DNA of 64,000 nucleotides, taken from positions 52,769,372-52,833,371 of the forward strand of contig CM018682.1 in assembly GCA_009363875.1 (NCBI GenBank), given 5' to 3'. Below the pieces are notes generated by a model. It searched no databases, was not told the origin of the DNA, and worked only from the letters and a program-made list of their open reading frames with translations. Positions 21,136-32,982 of this stretch are shown here, one piece after another. Source of the DNA: Mikania micrantha. Taxonomy: Eukaryota; Streptophyta; Magnoliopsida; Asterales; Asteraceae. The number at the start of each line of letters is the position of its first letter. Position 1 is the first letter of the stretch. The translations under genes were made by a program, and so were the position numbers.

Positions 21136-21675
21136 CACTCTTTGTAAGTATAACTATGGAGAGGACATTGTGGGAGATAAATGTGACAATTAACAATAAG
21201 ACTTGTGTGTAACGTTGTGATTGTGAATGACAATAATCAGTTGTTTTCAATTATTAATCTTATGAACTCACCAACCTAGTGTTGACTTTGTTTAAATGCA
21301 TGTTTTCTCAGGTGACGAACATGCTTAGTTACCATATTCAGGATGCACTAGCTAGTGGACTTTTATAGTAGACCTAGCTACATTTTGTGTGCATGTCCTT
21401 TGATGACATACTTTAATGAATCACTTTTGTAAATCTTGTGCAGAGACAAGATAGCCATGTTATGATTCATCTTGGTAGATTTACTTAGTTAAATTATGAA
21501 CATGACAATGTAATTTAACTTTGTAATTATGTATCTATGCCATTTAACATTTCTCATTTATATATCATGCGCCATGTGAACAACCTGATCACTATGATTA
21601 TCAAGAGATATCTCACCCCGAGAACCTTCCACCTGACGGGAAAGTCGATCAAGCCCGCCGGCTCGGGGTGTGACA
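21136..21675 (+). repeat. Element B 5' LTR, 3' fragment
   Basis: Closely matches the end of the B 3' LTR (about 28660-29386). It ends GCTCGGGGTGTGACA directly before a PBS. It keeps an intact splice acceptor TTCTCAG|GTGACG (21311/21312) with the upstream CTCACCAAC and TTGACTTT boxes. CACCCCGAG (21614-21622) pairs perfectly with CTCGGGGTG (21662-21670), forming a terminal hairpin. Confidence 0.85.
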
Positions 21676-21754
21676 GATTGGTATCAGAGCCATGGTTATA
21701 GAGAAATATAGTTCATCTTGTGTCAAACGGTTTGGCCTAGACTATAACTTAGGG
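21676..21754 (+). promoter_or_regulatory. Element B primer binding site and leader hairpin
   Basis: GATTGGTATCAGAGCC is an initiator tRNA-Met PBS. GTTATAG (21695-21701) pairs with CTATAAC (21742-21748), matching the hairpin at the same place in elements C and D although the loop sequence differs. Confidence 0.8.
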
Positions 21755-21850
21755 ACCCTTATGTAGAGAACACAGGACCCAGAACTTATTTGCATATGTT
21801 ACATAATTTGAGCATAAATACTAACCGATAAGTTTTCGGTTAAGATCAAA

Positions 21851-22510
21851 ATGTCACAGGGACAACAACCATCACCACCTCGTTATCCTCCACTCGAAGT
21901 GGACCTAGCAACTCCTGCAGTGGCAACACTGATTACTGAACAGCTGGTTGCAGTATTTCCTGAGATCATCAATCGGATCAGGAACAGTGAGGAATACGCT
22001 AGGAGTTGTCCACCTGTCACTGCTGAACAAGGGAAGAACCTTGAGAAAGGATAAACCAGCAAGAAACCGAAACATCGTCCTGCTAAAAAGCAGAAGAGAC
22101 TTGTGAACTACACCGAAGCCACCCCAATCAGTCAAGTCATGCCAGATTTAACTGCGAAAAATGTCAAGATTTACAGAGGAAAGGCTCCCCTTTGCCCCCG
22201 CTGTCAATATCATCACCATACCATTGTCCAGTGTCGCCAGTGTACCTTCTATGGGAAGATGGGTCAATGGGCTTCACATTGCAAATACTCAGTGGAGTCG
22301 ACTCCTTTTGATCATAACAAGAACTGCTACACCTATGAGATGCTCGGAAATATCGCACGAGACTGCCCTAGGAGAAAACCTTCAACATCTTCAACAGTTC
22401 CATCAGCCCTAGCAGCTTCAACAGCTCCAGAGGCTACAGAGGAACTACTCGCTCTACCAGCTTCAGATGTACGCTCGGAGTTGGATGACTTCGTAGGTAT
22501 GTCATTTTAA
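21851..22510 (+). pseudogene. Element B gag remnant (zinc knuckles)
   Basis: A 67-codon N-terminal piece (21851-22054, starting MSQGQQPSPPRYPP) ends in TAA. After a frame change a 135-codon piece (22103-22510) contains a CxxC...HHHT zinc-binding block, then knuckles of the form CRQCTFYGKMGQWASHC and CYTYEMLGNIARDC. The expected GH residues of the knuckles are degraded and the large central gag domain is missing between the pieces. It is recognisable by its knuckle layout, which parallels elements A and C. Confidence 0.75.
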
Positions 22511-24673
22511 TTCTGTGTATTCCTTAAACAAATTAGGATTTTCTTAAACCAATGGAGAGTAGGTTAATCTTAATTAACTTAGCCTTGATTTCCAGGAAAA
22601 CTAATGATGTAAATTCCTAAGACCCATTGGAAATTTCCCTTAAACATCAGATAGAGTTCCATAACAGCTATATGACTGTTATAATATTAACTTTAGATAA
22701 TTATACAGATTAGCACACTATAGTTGTAGGAAATGCCGAGTTAAGTGGGTAGACCGTTATTTCAAACATAGTGTTGGAAAATAAGGACTGAAGAGCAAAA
22801 CCAATGAAGCCAGACAAATGAATATAACCGCGTATTGACCAACAGCGGATACCTCCTCTTCCGAATGCAACACTACTGAACCTCGGTATCGAAAGCTCAA
22901 CAGCCTAAGATTTGAAAAGAACTACCGCAAACCCCCTTGACTTCGGAAGATAATAGCGGGGCCTGATCTCTTCGGAAGACAACCAAGGTTTCGGAAGAAA
23001 ACCAAGGTTTCGGAAGACACCCAATGTTTCGGAAGACAACCTCTGATTAAATAATAAATACTGTTTAATCAACTTCCAACAAACACCTTCCGGAAGAATA
23101 ACCACTGAAACTCTATATAACTATCTCAACCTCGGAAGAACTAAAGACTTCCGAAGACTCATGATTTCGTGGTTGTTGACTTTGTATTGGTTGTACTCTT
23201 CTGATGATTCAGTATCTGTAATATTGTCAGCTGCTTGTCGTTTTATTCTTTTGTATTGTCACATTGAATTTGGGGTGTTTAAACCCCAAGATTCCCTAAG
23301 ATAATGGAGTTACACTCCAACATCATCCGACCAAAGCTGACAGAGCTGCTAACATCTCGTGATCGATGATGTGAGGTAAATAAGTGTGAAATAAGAATGA
23401 TGAATAATGACAGATTCATTCTTAGATATGTGCATAGATTCACCACCAAATTAAATATGCACACTTTTCATAGGGTAAATTACCATGTTCTTTGGTAATT
23501 CCCTTTGACATTTAGGGCATATTCTAGAATCTGAAAACAGATTCAGAGGTGGTAGCTCAACATTATCTGAAACAAGTCGGCAAAACAGCGAAGATCTTGA
23601 AGCAGATAACGTGAAACATATATCTATGTAGCAAGGACAATGAAGAACAACACGTGGAAAAAGGATTACAATGAGACCACACAAGTCAATTGACATTGGA
23701 GTAGAAAAAGGGTTATTGTGGATCACTTTGGAGAGATGCCTGGGTTTACCTCATAGGTAAATCTTTACCCTAATCATGACAAAGCTACCTTACTTTTAGG
23801 TACTTTCCACACCAAGAATCTAGAAACAGATCTATAGGTGATGTGTCGGGTATAAGGTCATACAGGCATGATCTACGACATGCTATAGGTGACCTAAAGG
23901 TCGAGATGGAACGATCGAGATCTAGAGATGCGACAACAACATGAGACATTTCTAACGTAGTAGGAACTAATAACTATGGTTAGATCACCAAACTTTCATC
24001 CTATACTCCTAGTTAATACCAAAACATACGGGTACATAGTACCTGCATGATCAAGTCCGCACACAATTCCTATGACATAAAGGAATTGTGATAGGAACCA
24101 CGCAAGTAGATCATACACAATTAAAAAAAAAGATATGAGTTTATCTGAAGATCCCGATCTTCTAACTGAAATAGACAGTAAACTCGTAAACTTTGCAGTA
24201 ACACATAAATTCTTTGGAATTTATGGGAGCTGCAGAGTCAACCACCATCCGAAGAGGGATGGTCAAGGCAATATAGAGACATAAATCCTAAAGGATGTGA
24301 AATAAACTAATTCAGTCTCAACCTGTGAAAATGGAACCAAAGTTTAGATCTCACATCCATAATACTCTAGCTATCATAATAGCATTGACGGAGTATTCGC
24401 ATTAGAACATTGCATGCTTATGGAGAACATTAGAACCTCTAAAGTTGTTGGAACAACTCAAGATAGCACAACGAAGGTGTACGCAAATATCTATGGATCT
24501 TAAATGCCAAGCAACCTCGCACTTCTAGCAGATCTGATGTTTAGTGGGTCACCATAAACAGTTGGATCAGGTCTGCTCTCTTCTTATATATATATATATA
24601 CACACACACAAAATCTATGCTCAATGAGGAGAGTTAAGTTACCAGGGAACTACACCTTATCAAGGAACCTTGA
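22511..24673 (+). other. Non-coding interior of element B
   Basis: No supported gene. Two sub-structures stand out. At 22772-23265 there is an LTR-promoter-like block: a TTCGGAAGA motif array (about 22930-23160), then CTCTATATAAC (around 23112) and a T-rich tail. It begins TGTTGG, but I could not find matching target duplications or a clear end. From 23270 to 24260 there is a tract unusually dense in short perfect inverted repeats. A TA/CA microsatellite lies at 24584-24610. Confidence 0.55.
23270..24260. repeat. Hairpin-dense tract
   Basis: Perfect short inverted repeats include TTGGGG/CCCCAA (23271-23290), TGGAGT/ACTCCA (about 23305), AGAATGA/TCATTCT (about 23394), GTGCATA/TATGCAC (about 23430), GAATCTG/CAGATTC (about 23528), TTTACCT/AGGTAAA (about 23749), CACAATTCCT/AGGAATTGTG (about 24063) and CATAAATTC/GAATTTATG (about 24206). 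The sequences differ from each other, so this is not a simple repeat. Confidence 0.55.
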
Positions 24674-27439
24674 ATGTTACGGGTCGTACAGTCGAAGTAC
24701 TGAAAACGAAGCCGTACTCCATAGTAAAGGTTCGATGAACAGTATATGATGAACAGTGTGTGTACCTACACCTAAACTATGTGTAAACACTATGTGATGA
24801 ACAGTATATGATAACAATTCAGTGGAAACAATTAACAGTTGTATATATTTCGATGTGAATTGAAATATAAATATACAACAATACAATGGGAATAACAGTT
24901 GTGTGACAACAGGACAAAGAAAACAAATAACAGTTGTATGTGTTTAAGTGAAAACTTAAATACAATAAATACAACAATTCATGTGAAACAACAACGTGAG
25001 AACAAGTACCGAAAACATATCGGTTGCGATCTGATCTTCACAAATAACAGAAATCAGATGGCCAATAATTCTATGAGTAAACAAGGTGAAACAAGTGCGA
25101 TTATGTGCAATTAGTGTGTTTAGTTGAGTCCGTCAGTGAGGATATCCAATGCAAAACAACAATTCAGTATCGTATACGAATAATAAACTGACAGTGTGTT
25201 TGCGTGGGTGACGATTCACACAAACATATCTGTGGGTTTAACGTTCTGAACGATAACTGACAAGTAGAAAATGAAATCAGAAAGTGAAACGTACGATCGT
25301 ATTCGTACAGCTAGCGCTCTGTACGAAAACGCGCGTAAGTGACGTTTTCTGACGAAACTGCTGAAATAAACGATTACAAACGTTAAAATAATGAAAATTG
25401 ATAAAAATAATATATTTTAGGAGCTACCACATAAAACTAATCTTATAAAACTAATTTAGTAAAACAACATGTAATTCACATTTCGTAACGAAATAACGGG
25501 GTTTAACGGTCTGATCACGAATGAAACAGTAAAAAATAATATTTTACGTTTTAGAATTTTGAAACTCAACAAAAAAACCCAAGAAACCTAAATTACGTGT
25601 TCAATTATTTAGTTGCGTACCAAAATACGCGTTTACGATCCGGAACCGTAACGAAAATGAGAACCGAGCAACCAAAACGAACCGAACACACGAGGGGTAT
25701 ATAAACCCTAAATACCCCTATCTTCTTCATTTATTTCACCTCCACCCTCTCTCTACCCCAATTCCGGTTTATCTCTCTCTCTGTAGATTTCCAACCTTCA
25801 AACACCAAGATCTCTCTCAATACTCAAACAAATCGAACAAACTTGGTGCCAAATCGAAGCTCTCATCATCCTCTACACGAAAGTACAGCATATGGAAAGA
25901 GAAAACAACCAAAAATGAGGTATTATGGTCTGCAAGTTTTAGATTTTAGGCTTTTTGTAACCCCCTGTTCGAACTCACATTCAACCGGTTCTAGGTCTTT
26001 TAAATCCATGGGGTTTGCACTACAACACACTAGGATGGTGTAGAAGCAAGTGCTACCAAACTTTTTGATCATTGAGCTCGAAAAGAGGGACGACATTGGG
26101 GCTGGTTCGAAGCAACCGAAGAGAACCACCCAGCCCGGCCAAAAGGCCAAGGGCCGAGTGGAGCCACCAGCATGAGTTGAATCGGCCGAATGGCCAAGGA
26201 CCGAAGGGCCTAGAGCCGAAAGGCTGCAGGTCGACTGACCTTCCATTTGCACGCCTCTTATTTGGCCATCACCATTCGGACTTGATCACTAATTCATTCG
26301 GAGCACCCTCTTTCGGCCAAGAACAATTCGGATAAACTCACTTTCCATCGGCCATGCTTATTCGGATGATGCATCAATCGGCCTAACATCATTCGGCCAC
26401 TTGGTTTGGCTTGCAATAAACATTTGAAACCAACTTTAACTGATAACATGCATGGGATTTCAGATACTAACTAAGGTTTACTACAAAGGTGGTGAAAGGA
26501 CTTGTAAGATCAATTTTATAACACTTGAAACCTTCTTTCATACAAAGGGTTAAATGGTAATGCGATCACTTAAAACATATATTAAAGGGTTCAATAAATG
26601 ACAACTACTTAAAGTTTAACATGTATAACATGAAAAGTCCTAAACTATAAATCTAAGTTTATACATCGAGATTATTTTTAATAGCAAACCCTTACAACAT
26701 CCTATAACCAATGAGTCAACATAATCTAAAATAATAAGGACATACGATGCTAAGGCTAACCTCAAGTGGTTAAGTCTTGGGATAGTATATCCTCACAAGT
26801 GAACTAGGACAAAGAGGTAACAAAGGATTGGAAGTGTTAGCCAACTTTGGGGCTAACACACATCCATGCACACAAATACCTAAAATTATACTTATAAGTT
26901 ACAAACATCGTCAAATCAATACAGGATCGTGAAAACAACTTCAACAACAACAATGAGCGCGTGCATTTCTAGTTATTACTTAGTCAACCACATCAATTCC
27001 AAGGTGAGTTCATACGCCCCTTTTCTAATCTTAACTGATATCAAATCTTTTAATTATTTAAAAGTTTTAGTACAACATATGGATTACACTCTTATTTAGA
27101 TAATATTGTTTATCTTTATTATCACTTATCGTTGTATGTATTCTTGTGTGATCATCACATGACTGAAACATCTAGGATAATACATGATAATATAGTTTCA
27201 TGAATCATCAGCACAATGGAATAATACAAGTTGTAAGATTATATCTTACAACACCTTATTATTCCTACACGAATGAACAATGAGATAATCAAGAGAAAAA
27301 ACCTTTCAATGACAACAACTAACAAGGATGATATGATGATAACATAATTTCACAATATCATTCACCACCTGAGCTAACTAAGTGTAGTAAGATTAGCTCT
27401 TACAACGCTGTAGTTACAACTGGGTGATGGCAATGGGAA

Positions 27440-27780
27440 AACAAGATTGATAATCATGATAACGTAACTTCATGTTGACAACATCATTCACATAATTACT
27501 AACATCGTGTATAAGACAAGTTGTCATAACACTTTGTTAAAGATTATTGAAAAACAAGAATGATAATCATGATAACGTAACTTCATTATCACAACATCAT
27601 TCACACAATTACTAATATCGTGTATAAGACAAGTTCTTATAACACTTTGTTAAAGATTATGGAAAAACAAGAATGATAATCATGATAACGCAACTTCATG
27701 ACAACAACATCATTCACACAATTACTAATATCATGTATAAGACAAGTTCTTATAACACTTTGTTAAAGATTATGGGAACA
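27440..27780 (+). repeat. About 112-bp tandem repeat in element B LTR
   Basis: Three units share AAGAATGATAATCATGATAA, CATCATTCACACAATTACTA and TAACACTTTGTTAAAGATTA. Units begin near 27441, 27550 and 27662. More degenerate relatives extend upstream to about 27120. Confidence 0.8.
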
Positions 27781-28572
27781 CATCACTACGAGAACACACA
27801 ACACTTAATTACTATTAAGACTGCTAGTATTATATCACAACAATCATGTGTTCATGTATTCAAGTTCAAGTTCAATTTTAAGTCCCTTCAAGAGAATCGT
27901 TTACCAGTTACTTTAGTGCGACTAAACCGACGATAACGTAGTGGTAACATAGGTTTGACAAACCACTGGCGAGTGAGGTCGGTACGTTGATCGTATTCAA
28001 TCATTGGCCGGTAACGTATGACCGGTAGCAGGGCGACTCAAGTTAGGTTTGGTAAACAACATATGGTGATATTAATCTACAGTAAATAATTGTAATTAAT
28101 CCTTTGATCTTATTAGCAAGTAGACTGAGGAATTGATTTTCTCTGATGTCACATTACTGGTAATAGTTTAGTTGAAGGCTATGAGAACACAAATGTTATA
28201 GAGGTAAATCGAATGCATTGTGATCTGATTACGTGAGGATCACAATGGATTCCTTTTAGGCTCTATGCATTTCAAGAAAAGATCAATATCAATAGGTTAA
28301 CTATCACTCCTATTATTAGACGTGAAATACAATTGGCCCCACAAGCGAGAGAATAATAATAAGGATAAGATTTGGGTAAATCTATTTTCCTTAAGACACT
28401 GACAGTTTATCAATACTTTGGTTTTGATAACTTTAAAACCCTCATATTCTATTATTCTACATATTACACATTGGCTGATGAACACAATTTATGGGCGAAT
28501 AACAAACGGGGTGAACACATGTGAGGTATAAATGGGTATCCATAGTTGTATTACAAGTGGTGTTGAATTCCT

Positions 28573-28883
28573 TTAAGCATGTGGTGGGATGGCGTCTGGG
28601 CGGGTTGTAGGCTTTACCCTTTCGTATGCCCTATATATAAGCATGCTTGATTGGGTGAAATACTATTTGTAAGTATAACAATGGAGAGGACATTGGGTGA
28701 GACGGATGAGACATGAATACATATGGGTTGCATAACAAATGGGGCTAACACATGTGAGATAAAAATGGGTATCCATTGTTTTATTGGAAGTGGTGTTGAA
28801 TTTGGTTAAGCATGTGGTGGGATGGCATTTGGGCGGGTTGTAGGCTCGACCCTTTCGTATGCCCTATATATAAGCATGCTTGA
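28573..28883 (+). other. Two stem-loop modules in element B LTR
   Basis: Copies at 28573-28650 and 28806-28883 have outer arms TTAAGCATG/CATGCTTGA. Inner parts are GTGGTGGGATGGC, GGGCGGGTTGTAGGC with a pairing ACCC, and TATGCCCTATATATAAG. They are homologous to the modules of C but with a different arm and inner-stem sequence. Confidence 0.78.
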
Positions 28884-29391
28884 TTTGTGTGAAACACTAT
28901 TTGTAAGTATAACTATGGAGACGACATTGTGGGAGATAAATGAGACAATTATCAATAAGACTTGTGTGTAACGTTGTGATTGTGAATGACAATTGACTTT
29001 GTTTAAATGCATGTTTTCTCAAGTGACGAACAGGCTTAGTTACCAGATTCAGGATGCATTAGCTAGTGGACTTTTATAGTGGACCTAGCTACATTTTGTG
29101 TGCTTATCTTTTGATGACATACTTTAATGAATCACTTTTGTAAATCTTCTGCAGACACAAGATAGCTATCTTATGATTCATCTTGGTAGACTTACTTAGT
29201 TAAATTACAAACATGGCAATGTAATTTAACTTTGTAATTCTGTATCTATGCTATTTAACATTTCTCATTTATATATCATGCGCCATGTAAACAATCTGAT
29301 CACTATGATTATCAAGAGATATCGCGCCCCGAGAACCTTCTGCCCGACGGGAAAGTCGATCCAGCCTGCCGGCTCGGGGTGTGACAATATA

Positions 29392-30975
29392 AGCCCTAGT
29401 GCTCTATTTTCTCGTTCACCTTGGACCACTAACATTTCATATGTGTTAAGGGGTATACAGATATTTTTGTCATGGCACACTACTTCAGCCTTTTGTCTCG
29501 AAAGCCAATCCATGCCAATGACAACATCAAAACTACCCAATTCTGTTAGAAGAACATCTATTTTAAAGATATGATCATTTAGATTTAAGGTACACCCTTG
29601 AATGATATGTGTGGCTTGAGTAGATTTACCATTTGTAAGCTTAACATTATACACTTCCCTATGTTAATCTTAGTAGAGAAAGTAACAAAGCAAACTTATG
29701 CGAAATAAAACTTCTATCAGCCCTAGTATCAAATAAAATAGATGCATAATGATCATTGAGATGGAACGTACCAATGAAAACATTCAGATTTTTCGTAGCT
29801 TCACCTGCCTCGATCTGAAAAGCTCGTCCTCTGGCCTGTTCAATTGGTAATTTATTATCCGCGGGTTTGGCACTAGTAGGACAATTCTTCATAAAATAAT
29901 CCACACTCCCACATTTGTAACATGCCCGAGTGTTTGGTGGACATTGTTGTAATGGATCTTGATAAGACACTTTATTGAGTGGTTTTGCTTGTGCTTTAAA
30001 ACACAGGGCATGGCCCTAGGTGATGGAATGGACATTTGGTGCATTTTGGTGCTTGTCCTTGGTACGCCTTCTTCTCTTGCGTAATTGCGCCATAGCTTTT
30101 GACTTTTGGAGCCTTACTACCTTCCTTATGCATCTTTTTATTCTCCTTATCCTGCCATTTATGTTTTCTGGCAGTGGCATCTCTAGTGTTGCTAAAAGTG
30201 AATTTGTTAGTACTAGTGGGTTTGTTGAGATTAGTGTCACTTGCTTTTCCTTTCTTAGCCAAAGTTCCACTCCTTACCGCCTCATCGGTAAGCTTAGATT
30301 CTAAAGTAATAGTTTTCTTCATATTAGTATGCTCTGCAACCATTATTGTGCTACGATATTGTGGAACTAGGCCTTTAATTTTTCCACAAGCTTAATCTCA
30401 GTTGGGAACATGTGGGGTACCGAAAATGTGAGTTCATGAAATCGATCAGTGTACTTCTAATGTTCTGCTCCTACCATAGAGTGATTCCAAAATTCTTTTT
30501 CCAATTTTTGTATCTCATTCATAGGACAATACTCAGCTGTAATCAATGCTTTGAACTCATTCCAGGTCATCTTATCAACAACTGTCGTTCCCAATGTTCT
30601 CACTTGTGTATTCCACCAAGTGAGAGCTTGGCTTTTCAATGAACATGTTGCATATAGACTTGGTGTTTCTATAAGCATTGACTAATTTTTAGTGTTGTTT
30701 CCCTTTCTTCTACCTATTTTAGGAGTCCAGACGCTCCTTCTTTCCCAAAGATAGTGGGTGGATTACATGAAGCAAAGTACTTATACGTGCATCCTTGTTG
30801 ACGTGGTTCAGGATTAGTACGATTGAATCTAGAAGCATGGACTTCGGTATTACCTCCAATATTGTTATTAACATTATTATTTCTACACAAAGTTGAAGAC
30901 ATGCGTTGTTGAAACTGAGTTACAAAATTAGGATTTGTAGCAGTCACTTCTTCCCAAAATATCCTAATCATTTCA
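29392..30975 (-). pseudogene. Element D gag-protease remnant, truncated by element B
   Basis: Read on the minus strand: gag domain pieces (30971-30714, 30678-30457), a basic linker (30343-29996), a zinc knuckle CYKCGSVDYFMKNC in which the normal His position is Tyr, and the aspartic protease. Its active site reads FDTRADRSF instead of DTGA, and it continues to GSFDVVIGMDWLSRQKAEVVC before B's LTR starts. Several frameshifts and stops separate the pieces. RT and later domains would lie beyond B's left end, outside the window. The layout is Tekay-like, as in A and C. Confidence 0.85.
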
Positions 30976-30999
30976 GCTTTAATGAAATTTTGACCCCCA

Positions 31000-31679
31000 A
31001 CATTTATGTTGGCATTTGCTATCTCTGGTGGAAGATTGTTATTGTTTTCAGTTCCAAAGTATGTAATTATTATTTGCTATCTCATTTTTATAACAGAATT
31101 TTTTTTGCATTGTAATAATATCAAAGAAATCGTTCAATTTGATATTCTGTTCATGGTGTCATTGAATTCAAGAAATTGTTGCATACCATATGTATTCAGA
31201 ATCCCTCACACCCTGACACTTTCCCGATATATCGTAGGTATTTTATGTATAGGGTATATGTAGAGCATAATGCCCAGCCACCAACCCACCACCCCTTTGA
31301 TATTCCACGATCGTTTCCTTGCGCTATTACATCACATCCATCGTAATAAGTAATTGAAACAACCGTATATGTATTCATACATAACATGTGTTGTTTTTTT
31401 CTTAAAATTGATATACTCGTAATTTGTTATCAATATGTATTGTAGTCTCATGTGTTTGTCACGTATTCTGTCATATGAAATTGTTACTTTCCCATTTAAC
31501 TAATAATTATTTACTTTGGCTTAACTCGTTTTGGTTTGATTTATTTTCTACCCTAGGTTTTAAGATTTATTAGAATGCCCACAGTTGTAATTTCCAATTA
31601 TCTTAGCCAGTCATATTTGCAAATTATTTTCCTTGATCATTCTAACTCATCTCATTTTAATTATTGTTTTGTATATATG
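31000..31679 (-). other. Element D leader, gag-proximal part, with degenerate stem-loop module
   Basis: No ORF of note. At about 31205-31320 (minus sense) a degraded module is present: GGGTGGTGGGTTGGTGGC, then CATATACCCTATA, with arms ATCGTGG and a partly complementary CCTACGAT. Its location between PBS and gag matches the three leader copies of element C. Confidence 0.55.
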
Positions 31680-32221
31680 TGTAGGTCCAGATCTTGTCAA
31701 GACTCAAGCTTTAAGGCTCCAATCAACACTGTCACACCTCGAGCCGGCGGGGTCGGATCGGAGTCACCGTCAGGCGGAAGGTTCCCGAGGCGCGATAGCG
31801 TGGATGATAATCGTGATGATCAGATTGTTTACATAGCATCAATGTTAAGAATATCTCAAGCACAAAAACATTTAACTAAAATCTACAAAGTTAAATTACA
31901 ATATCAATGCTTGATAATTTAACAAAGTAAACATATCAAAATGAATCATAAGTTCACTATCTTGTATTCGTACAAGATATCAAAGATGATTCACAATGAT
32001 CAACAAAATATGTGCTTTCCAAAACTACTAGGTCCTCTAACTGAGCATCCTAGCATGCAATCCAATGTCGTAACTTAATCCTGTATATCACCTGAGAATG
32101 CATGAAAATAAAACAAAGTCAACACAATGGTTGGTGAGTTCATATGATTTTGGTATTTGAAAATAGTTTTGCAAACCTTTTAGGTAAAACCTTAACCTCA
32201 ATAACAACACCTGTATCATCC

Positions 32222-32546
32222 AACTCGATATGCTTATATATAGGGCATACCCCTGAGTCGAGCCTACGACCCACCCAGACGACGTCCCACCACATACTAA
32301 GTCACATAGGACATTGTTGTTAATGATAATTAAGTATTTTACCTACCATTCCCTTCTATGATCATCTAAGATTCAAAGCACTCTGTTTAACAGTTTATGA
32401 TATCAACCCAAAAATGTTTTCATAGGTAACAACCTTAATCTCATTAACATCACCTGTATCATCCAGCTCGGTATGCTTATATATAGGGCATACCCCTGGG
32501 TCGAGCCTACGACCCGCCCAGACGCCGTCCCACCACATACTAAGCC
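32222..32546 (-). other. Two stem-loop modules in solo LTR E
   Basis: Copies at 32222-32303 and 32465-32546 read in minus sense with arms ACTTAGTATG/CATATCGAGT and GGCTTAGTATG/CATACCGAGCT. An inner stem GGGTCG/CGACCC is perfect in the second copy. The box GTGGTGGGACG and TGCCCTATATATAAG match the modules of B and C. Confidence 0.75.
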
Positions 32547-32869
32547 GCATAGGACATTGATCTTAATGATAATTAAGTGTCTTACCTAACACCAAATTCT
32601 ATGTTAAAAGTCTTGATTTCCATAATTTGAAATAAAACTTATTTCCTGGGTTAACCATGTCTTCATGATTTCCCAAAAGCAATTATAGAAATAAAATGTT
32701 AAATGTTTAATTAAATAAATAAATAAACATTTACATACAACTAAGACATGATGATTGGGCCTTATTTGACTCAATCAATTAGACTTAGTTGTTGGTGGTT
32801 ATCCGAGTTGTACCCTCTCACACGTGACCCATGTTAGGCATAACTCACAAGGAGTACACCTGAGCTAGC

Positions 32870-32982
32870 CGGGATTTTAATGTTTTGCCCATATCAACTT
32901 GACCCTCTGGCCTACTGTATGCGTCGGGACTTTAATGTTTTGCCCATATCAGCTTGACCCTCTGGCCTACTGTATGCGTCGG
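32870..32982 (-). repeat. 56-bp tandem duplication in solo LTR E
   Basis: Two nearly identical units containing TGTTTTGCCCATATCA and GACCCTCTGGCCTACTGTAT, with a GCGTCGGGACTTTAA junction. Confidence 0.85.

Larger units (their letters stand above)
21136..29386 (+). mobile_element. Element B: gypsy element lacking pol, 5' LTR cut by element A
   Basis: Visible parts are the last 540 bp of the 5' LTR (21136-21675), a PBS, gag remnants, about 2.2 kb of non-coding interior and a 3' LTR ending at 29386. It is followed by ATATA and the minus-strand protease gene of element D, so B lies inside D. No RT, RNase H or integrase is visible in the 3.0-kb interior. B was therefore either non-autonomous (gag-only, like described TR-GAG elements) or lost pol by deletion. 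Confidence 0.75.
24674..29386 (+). repeat. Element B 3' LTR
   Basis: Proposed start TGTTACGGGTCG, by analogy with TGTAACATC of C and E; the end GGCTCGGGGTGTGACA at 29386 is certain. Parts in order: a 28-bp TGACGAT element (25198-25225) with a degenerate one near 25300, TATATAA (about 25696) with a CT-rich tract (25740-25790), a CCGAA/TTCGG island (26090-26400), donor AAG|GTGAGT (27003/27004), a 112-bp tandem repeat (27440-27780) and two stem-loop modules (28573-28650, 28806-28883). The start lacks a clear polypurine tract upstream and is less certain. Confidence 0.7.

Noticed and set aside
27440..27780. CRISPR-like direct repeat array
   Set aside because: The units are contiguous tandem repeats of about 112 bp without unique spacers, inside a plant LTR.
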